This document shows, piece after piece, positions 17,937-24,835 of a DNA stretch of 24,835 nucleotides. The DNA comes from Endothia cerciana (Eukaryota > Ascomycota > Sordariomycetes > Diaporthales > Cryphonectriaceae). Position 1 is the first letter of the stretch; every line of letters begins with the position of its first letter. A model generated the notes under the pieces. That model ran no database searches. It saw only the letters and a list, made by a program, of their open reading frames with translations, and was not told the origin of the DNA. A program made the translations under genes and the position numbers. Where the stretch lies: positions 1 through 24,835 of the forward strand of contig JALRMH010000106.1 of the NCBI GenBank assembly GCA_026119935.1. Direction: 5' to 3'.

Positions 17937-20900
17937 TTAAAGGTAGACTTTTAAGAAGAGTCTACTTATACTATTATAAGTTTAGTATACTCTTTTAATA
18001 ATAAAGATTGCTTGCTAGTTACTAAAGCTTAGTATTACTTTATTATTGCGTTCTTAATATCTTGCTTAGCTTATATATCTAAGTAGGACTTGACTAATAA
18101 TAAGAAGCTATCTATAAAGGTTTATTAAGCTTATATATAATTCTATAACTATTAGCTAAGTATTTAGCTGTAAGAGCTAGTGCTATAATATAGCTTTAAG
18201 AGTATAAGTTATTACTAACTTTTTAGTATTGCTATAGCACTTAATAAGCTAACTATTAATATAGAAGGCTACCTTTAATAAGGCTATACTATTACTACTA
18301 TGCTTTAAGCCTAGTAATACAAGTTATATCACTTAGTTAGTTATAGTATTAGAGTATTATAATACTCTAAAAGAGGTAGTTACTGCTTATAAAGGCAGCG
18401 AAGACCTGCTAAGTCTAACCCTAGAGGAGCAGGCAGTAACTAGCGCTTTTATACTAATACTAGCCTAGCTAGAGGCCCTTGACGCTTTCCTGTTCGACCT
18501 TGCCTTAATCTATTAAAGCAAGTTATTTGCAGGTTAGCTGTAGGCTAAGGGCGAGGAGGTTGTAAGTTACCTAAGGAACGAGAGCGTGAATTGCTAGGGA
18601 AACAGGGTTAGGGAAGTAACCTGGCTAGAGTACAAGCAAGGGGATATAGCGTTTTAATAGCTAGTAGTAGCTAAGTAGGTGGGTGAGCACTGAATAGCGA
18701 AAGGAGCTAGCTTTCCCAACTTAACTAGTGCTAGTAATACGTCCTTGTATCCCTTTCTAATTGCTATAGCCTTGTCAGCAACTCATACGCGAGTTGCTGC
18801 TCTGCAGGGCTTATTCTTCTTGAGTTATCGCTAGAGGAATTGCTTTACTTTTTAAAAAGCATTCTCTAGATAGTCCTCAGGTTCCTAGGTGTTGTACTCT
18901 AATAGCTATCCTGATTATTTAATAAAGTAATGCGTATTGCTGTTGAACATCTGATAATTTATTACCTCTTTTACTTTTTATTCTTTATTATTAGTAAAGT
19001 TAGGTATAGTTAGTAGGTCTTAAAAGGCTTAACTTTATTAGGTCTTTTATAATTTAAAGAGGAATATAAAGAAGATATTATAAAGCTGTGAGTATTTATT
19101 AAGGAGTATAATATAGTATGCTTGTGTCCTAATATATTTTAATACTCTGAAAGGGCTTATAAATTAAGAGATTAACTTCTTTGATTTACTTTTAAATTAT
19201 AAGTTCTGAGTTAATAGCTTAACTAAGTCTCCTTTGCTGAATTCAAATAGCTAGTGTTTCTAATTATAATACTTAGTATACGATTCTACTACTATTTGCT
19301 AGTATTCTTTTATCTCTTTTTAGACTACTTATAAGCGCTTAATGTATTCTTTTACTCTAAGTGCTTTCTTTTTTATAATATTATCCTTAATATTAAATCA
19401 AAGGTCTAGGTTATATTTAAAAAAGGCTCTTAATAGCGTTATTTCTATAGTAGCATTATAGCTATTATTAATAACTTATTATATTAATTATAGTAGTTTT
19501 AGCTAGTTGCTTTATATTAAAGCAATATAGTACTAAAAGTAGTGACTAATAATTTAAATTATCTATTCTAATTAACTATTAGTCTAAGAGTGAAATGCTA
19601 TTAATAAGCAATGCTTAATCTTCAAAATATAGTATAAGTCAGCTTAAAATTAGCTTATAAATATTAATCCTCTGTCTAAGACTATTCTTAAAGGTACTTT
19701 ATAGATAAGGTCAATCTCTATATAGAACAACTCTGCTAGTTCTACTAATATAATGTCTATTTGCACTAGTAAAAGGCAAACTTATTTTAAAAACTTATTA
19801 ATAATTATAAAGATAGCATCTACTTTAATACTATTTTATAGCATAGGTAGCAATTCTATTATAAAGTCTATAGCAAGTTCTTTTATCAACCTTATAAGCG
19901 GATTAAAAGGTTCTAGCCTGCTATATAGCTTATACTTAAAGACCTAGTTTTTATTATATATAGAGTAACTTTAAACCTAGTCCTTCACAACTATTTCTAG
20001 ATTTTTCTAATAGAACTTTTAGCAAATTAGCTTTAATATCCTAGCGATTCTAAAATATCCTGCTAACAGATCATCGTAGTATAGTTCTAGAATCTCGTTC
20101 TATAGCGCTATATAATCTAGAACTACTAATAAATCTTTGAATAATAAAAAGCTATATAATATACTCTAGCCTTATTCTAAAAGCTTTATGTCTTATAATT
20201 CTATAGTAGTCTTTAACTAACAATATATCTAGTCCTTAATCTATACCTGATAAACAGCCTCTTTTAGAAGTTTAGAAATATTTAGGTTGTATACACTTTC
20301 TTATAATACTACGCTCTACACCCTTACAATGTTTTATAAGATAAACTAATCCTTTAAGATAGCCTAAAAGCTAGGGAAGGCATCTATTATTTAAACTATT
20401 TTAGATTCTAGAGCAGCTATAAAGTCTGTATTCGTTAGTTTTTCGCCTTTAAAATCTAATCTCCTTAATAAGCTATTAGCAGGATTCAACTTGCCTGCCT
20501 GATGCTTCAGCATAAAGTTATATAAAGCAAGCTCTATACACTAGCGTAATTACCTGCCCTCTAAGCAAGGCTTTCTCAGAAAGGCTTAAAGGTTCTAATA
20601 ATCAGATAACACTTTAATCTGAAATTACAATCTATTAAGGTAATATCACTAGTATCTAAACAACTCTATAACAGCTATTAGCTTAAGATCCAGCGTCCTA
20701 TAATTTAGCTCAGCACTACTAAGCTTTTTAAATTAAAAAGCAATAAGATGCTAGCAGCCCTGTTTATTAGGTTAGGATAAGATGCTAGCAAGCGCAAAGC
20801 TTGATGTATTGGTTTCAAGTCGTAAAGGTAGTGTCGGGTTAAAGTGCTTTAAGAGAGGAGCTGTCTGAAAAGCAGCAATCAGCTTTCGAAAAGCTATAGC

Positions 20901-23564
20901 TTCAACAGTTTTTAAAGATACTTCTCCTAGTTTTCGACTATCCTAGCTCCCTTTTAGCAAAGCAGTCAAAGGTATAGTAATCTATAAGTATTCTTTGATA
21001 AATCAGCAATAGAAGTTGTAAAAGCTTAAAAAGACTTGAATATTATAATAGCTTCTAGGCTTTAGCTATTCTATAATAGTATGAATCTGATTAGAATCTA
21101 TTAAAATACTATAAGTAGAAAGAATAAATCTAAGGAATTCAATACTCTCTTAATAAAAGGTGCACTTAGAAAGATTGCAGTATAGTTCAGTAGTATAGAG
21201 CTGCTATAAGACCTAGTGCAAGTGCTGAGTATATAAGTTATAATTTAGGGAAAAGATAAGAATATTATTAAAATATGCAATGCAACAGATATTAATAAGC
21301 TTTTAAAGCGCTTTATAAATATAGTGCTGAAAAGTAGCAAGGGTATTTATAAGGCCTATTAATATAACTATAAATTCGAAATAGCTGTATTATATGCGAA
21401 AAGCAGTCTTTTACTCATCTCCTTCTTAGATATAAATATAATAATATACATCTTTAAAGTCTAGCTTAGAGAAAATCTTAGCCGACTAAACTTAATTAAG
21501 AATTTCCGAAATTAAAAGTAATAGATAGCAGTTCTTAATCAAGACTTTATTAAAGCTGCGATAGTCGACGCATAAGCGCAGAGAGCTATCCTTTTTTAGT
21601 ATGAAAAGAATAAAGGCGCTAGCTAGACTCTTAAAGAGTCGGATACAACCTGTATTTTAATTATCGTCGAGGTACTAGCAAAGCTTATCTAACTCTCTTT
21701 ATAATAAAGAGTAGATAAGTCTATAAGAGAGTTTAGTGCTATCTTATAGATTAATAGTATAATTAATATATTTATAAGCTAGTATAATCTTTGTATTTGA
21801 ATTATTAAATATATTGCTCTACTATTAGAGCTCTAGTAGTAGACTAGCATTCTTTTTAGTAGTAGGTAGCAGAATACTAGCATTAATAAGAAAATCCTCT
21901 TCTGTTAATCTAACTACAGCATATATATATATATAGTTTTAGCAGACTTATATAAACTAAATAATAAAAAGAATTTTATATTAAGTAGAATTAAACTATT
22001 ATTTTTAAAGCTTTACTATAATATAGATATCTTAGTCTTGCAAGGTAGATATAGATAATAAGACTAGACTGCTGTCCGGCGTCAAGTTATAATCGATTAT
22101 AATATAGTATTTTTAAAAAGAGCGAGTGACACTCTTGCTATTAATAGCAGAAAGAGAAATAATAAAAACGCTATAAGTAGAGATAGAAATGCAACTAATA
22201 GCTTTAATTAAAAGAGCAGGAATAAATAATATAAGCAGATAGTATTATAAAGCAAACTAATAGCTAATAAGGTTAACCTCTACACTGCTATTAAGGTCTA
22301 TACAGATATCTAGCTTTCCTTTATTAATAAGGATACTAGCTTAAATAGAGAAGCAAGGTATAATCTCTATAATTAAAGAGGCTGAAGGAGGTAGAATAGC
22401 GTCCTTAGCTATTACTAGTTTTTTTATTCTTAAGTAGAGTAGTTAAAAGCTTTTTAAATACAAGCTTTATAAGAGCATTTATTAGCTAAATAAGTAGTAC
22501 TCTAGCAGAGGAAATACTAAAGTAGAGTTCTATCTTTACCTGTAGGGTTTTGCTTTAAGTTCGACAAAGACTTGCTTTTATTCCTGCTCTATTATATTAG
22601 CACTTTGTTAGTCTTAGGATGATAAGGAACAGAAGAGCGATTCGAAGTTTATTGATTAAGTCGTCGTTGTAAGCTCTTTCCTAAGTTCTCGCTGTCAGCA
22701 GAGGCTTTTCGCTTCTGCTGCAGCTGTTATAGCTCTTTATCTCCCTTATAGACTCGAGTAGCAGTTTCTACTATAAACGCGCGAGTCGTTAGCAGTTCGC
22801 TGACTTAGAGTCGGATTCTCGCCTTAAGGTCGCTAGTGAGTTTCCTATAGTAGTATAAAGCCTTGTGAGATTCTGATTCGAGAGGAGCGTCTCTCTGTTT
22901 CTCTAATGCATCAAGATAGTTGTGAAAAGCTAGTAGATGTTAGCTTTCCCTTTAATAAGCATCTTCGAGTTGCAAAATAAAGCTACTAGTGCTTTGATTA
23001 GTATAGCGCAGTAATCCTTTCGACTATTCTTTAAAGTATTCTTAGTCTTTTTAATATATTTGCTAGTTCTCCTCTGTCTATTCTTCAAGGTGTTGATCCT
23101 ATCTTGCATAGTATTTAAAATCAGTGTAGTTAAGGGCTATAAAGATCTTCTTCTTGTCCTTATAAAATTTCTTTAAAGACGCTTCGAACTTTCGTTATAA
23201 ATTACGCAGCTAGTTGTCTCGCTGCTGATAAGTAGCCTAATATGCAAGGGTAGCGATGTTAGAAATCTTAACATCTTTATCGCTTGATGCATTCGAACTA
23301 CTATTGCTTAGCTAGCGAGAGCTTTATAAAGGCTTTTAGACTCGTTGTTCTAAGGCTCGAAGGGTCTCTTATACTTGTATTAATTCCTCTAGCTTTTAAA
23401 TGCAAGCTTAGGTAGCTGCAAGGGTCTTGGTATTAGATAGACGCTGTCCTTCTTCAGGCAGGTTGCTAGCTACTTATTAGCTTCTTATACAGGGGCTGCT
23501 TAGTCTAGAAGCAGGAGAATTCGTTATTATAGCTCTAGAGGGCTTTTTAAAGAAGAATCAGAAT
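17937..23564 (-). mobile_element. RIP-degraded Ty3/Gypsy gag-pol with chromodomain (right element)
   Basis: On the minus strand, from right to left. Gag is at about 23560-22500 (NLQRKF-like, then FEASLKKFYKDKKKIFIALN, QSTSSFILQLE). Reverse transcriptase spans about 21600-21000, with LRLCVDYR at 21581-21558, AYFNNILIFS around 21264-21269 and ELYCNLSKCTFY after it. An integrase segment lies near 19595-19562 (FHS*TNS*LE). The chromodomain is at 18965-18831 (VINYQMFNSNTHYFIK, then EPEDYLENA). A noncoding tail runs from 18830 to 17937. Stops replace Trp/Gln throughout and the RT Asp pair is Asn-Asn. The tail and pol end match the reverse complement of 1-1690, so this is a paralogue of the left family A fragment, but the 5' LTR at 23565-23787 is of family B type. 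Confidence 0.8.
21264..21269 (-). other. Mutated RT catalytic box of the right element (Asp-Asp to Asn-Asn)
   Basis: The minus-strand codons AAT AAT lie inside AYFNNILIFS where Y/F-x-D-D is expected. Both are G-to-A changes. The same loss occurs independently in element C. Confidence 0.75.
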
Positions 23565-23787
23565 TGTTAGAACACTTATTATATAAGCCTAACAGAGTTA
23601 TAATAATATAGCGAGAACAGGCTGTCTGATTAATAGCTGCTAGGTATCTATTAATATAGAGACTAATTCTTGTAGTATAGAAAGAATTAGTATGCTAAGT
23701 CGCTAGCTATTTAAAGAGGAATAGCCTGTGCGCTGCTAGCGCTGTTGTCTGCTAGCGCTATAGGCTACTAGCGCTGTTGTCGTAACA
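23565..23787 (-). repeat. Family B LTR (5' LTR of the right Gypsy element)
   Basis: A 223-bp copy with plus-strand ends TGTTAGAACACT and GTCGTAACA. On the minus strand it is followed by the gag region. The flanks AGAAT (left) and TCGAG (right) do not form a target duplication. More transitions than in the copy at 17052. Confidence 0.85.
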
Positions 23788-24387
23788 TCGAGTTGCAAAA
23801 TAAAGCTACTAGTGCCTTGATCAGTATAGCGTAGTAATTCTTTTGATTATTCTTTGAAGTATTCTTAGTCTTTTTAATATATTTGCTAGTTCTTCTTTAT
23901 CTGTTCTTTAAAGTATTGATCTTATCTTATATAGTATTTAAAGTTAGTGTAGTTAAAAGCTATAAGGATCTTCTTCTTATCTTTGCGAAACTTCTTTAAA
24001 GATGTTTTAAACTTTTATTATAAATCGCATAGCTAGTTGTCTTGCTGCTGATAAGTAGCCTAATATACAAGGGTAGCGATGTTGGAAATCTTAATATCTT
24101 TATTGCTTAACGTATTCAAACTACTGTTACTTAGCTAGCAAGAGCTTTATAAAGGCTTTTAGACTTATTATTCTAGGGCTCGGAGAGTCTCTTATACTTA
24201 TATTAATTCCTCTAGCTCTCGAATGCAAGCTTAGGTAGCTGCAAAGGTCTCGGTATTAGATAGACGCTGTTCTTCTTTAGGCAGGTTGCTAGCTACTCGT
24301 CGGCTTCTTGTACAGGGGCTGCTTAGTCCAGGAGCAGGAGAATTCGTTATTATAGCTCTAAAGGGCTTTTCAGAAAAGAATCAGAAT

Positions 24388-24594
24388 TATCAGAACACCT
24401 ATTATATAAGCCTAGCAGAGTTGTAATAATATAGCGAGAATAAGCTGTCTGATTAATAGCTACTAGGTATCTGTTAATATAGAGACTGATTCTTATAGTG
24501 TAAAAAGAATTAGTATGCTAAGTCGCTAGCTATTTAAAAAGGAATAGCCTGTGCGCTGCTAGCGCTGTTATCTGTTAGCGCTGTTATTATAATA
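24388..24594 (-). repeat. Family B LTR, shortened copy (207 bp)
   Basis: Begins TATCAGAACACC and ends GTTATTATAATA, the RIP-altered form of GTTGTCGTAACA. One internal CTACTAGCGCTG-type repeat is missing relative to the other copies. It is followed at 24595 by sequence homologous to element C. Confidence 0.8.
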
Positions 24595-24727
24595 TTATAA
24601 CACCTGCTACTTATAATATTAGTAGTATATAAGCTACTTTTTTTAAATAGCTAGCAGCTTGCTATATTAGTTCTTCTATATTATAAAAATTAGTTTTAGT
24701 ATTAACAAATACTTAATAGCTATTAAT
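24595..24727 (+). mobile_element. Fragment of element C containing the empty insertion site of the left solo LTR
   Basis: The reverse complement of this segment aligns with 8040-8140 joined to 8363-8410, without the solo LTR between them. Shared strings include AATATAGCAAGCTGCTA and ATCTAATTAATAGCT. The target TGCTA appears once here (TAGCA at 24652-24656 on the plus strand). Confidence 0.75.
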
Positions 24728-24791
24728 TAGATAACTTGTTTCTGCTATATTATTATAACTCTGCTAAGCTTATATAATAGATATTCTGATA
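24728..24791 (+). repeat. Inverted partial family B LTR
   Basis: TATATTATTATAACTCTGC and TTATATAATAGATATTCTGATA are the reverse complement, with transitions, of the first 60 or so bases of LTR B (plus-strand form TGTCAGAACACC). It lies in the orientation opposite to the other copies. The remaining 44 bases of the window are AT-rich and unassigned. Confidence 0.65.
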
Positions 24792-24835
24792 GTAACTTGT
24801 TTTATAATTTGTATATTAGATAAGTTATAACAATA

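Larger units (their letters stand above)
22965..24594 (-). repeat. Tandem duplication of [gag N-terminus + family B LTR], period 823 bp
   Basis: Unit 1 (22965-23787) and unit 2 (23788-24594) both begin TCGAGTTGCAAAATAAAGC on the plus strand and both end with a family B LTR. Two landmarks give the same period: 22965 to 23788 and 23565 to 24388 are both 823. The units differ mainly by RIP-type transitions. Unit 2 is about 16 bp shorter because it lost one AGCGCT repeat in its LTR. The junction at 23787/23788 coincides exactly with the LTR terminus. Confidence 0.85.

Overview
The window comes from a filamentous ascomycete (Pezizomycotina-type) genome. A GC-balanced island of about 7 kb (roughly 8.77-15.95 kb) sits between two very AT-rich blocks made of decayed Ty3/Gypsy LTR retrotransposons. 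The AT-rich blocks carry the signature of repeat-induced point mutation (RIP): reading frames are recognisable but full of TAG/TAA at Trp and Gln positions, and catalytic Asp/Glu/Cys/His codons are changed by C-to-T or G-to-A transitions. Short spliceosomal introns (74 and 77 nt, GT-AG) in the island and a Fot1/pogo-like transposase remnant support a fungal origin. I see no rRNA, tRNA, CRISPR or bacterial signals.

Left block (1-8.76 kb): the 3' end of a plus-strand Gypsy pol with chromodomain, followed by its LTR ('family A'); a decayed plus-strand coiled-coil frame; a nearly complete minus-strand Gypsy gag-pol ('element C'); and a solo LTR of 'family B' with a perfect 5-bp target duplication inserted in element C.

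Island: a truncated, frameshifted CaiB/BaiF-type CoA-transferase pseudogene (minus); an apparently intact two-exon berberine-bridge-enzyme-like FAD oxidase (plus, 515 aa), the only clearly functional gene; an unrecognised 233-codon minus-strand ORF; an AT-rich inverted-repeat block; and a SAM-dependent O-methyltransferase pseudogene (minus) with four in-frame stops, at least three frameshifts and a mutated catalytic His. An FAD oxidase, an O-methyltransferase and a CoA-transferase together look like the remains of a secondary-metabolism locus, but this is inference: no backbone synthase is present.

Right block (15.95-24.84 kb): a Fot1/pogo-like transposase remnant, a family A LTR, a family B LTR with its G-rich polypurine tract, a long minus-strand Gypsy gag-pol, and at the far right an 823-bp-period tandem duplication of [gag N-terminus + family B LTR], ending in a fragment of element C that preserves the empty target site of the left solo LTR.

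Nothing here demands a new biological system. The best leads are the intact oxidase among RIP-damaged neighbours, the LTR-bounded tandem duplication, and the evidence that RIP reached an O-methyltransferase gene.
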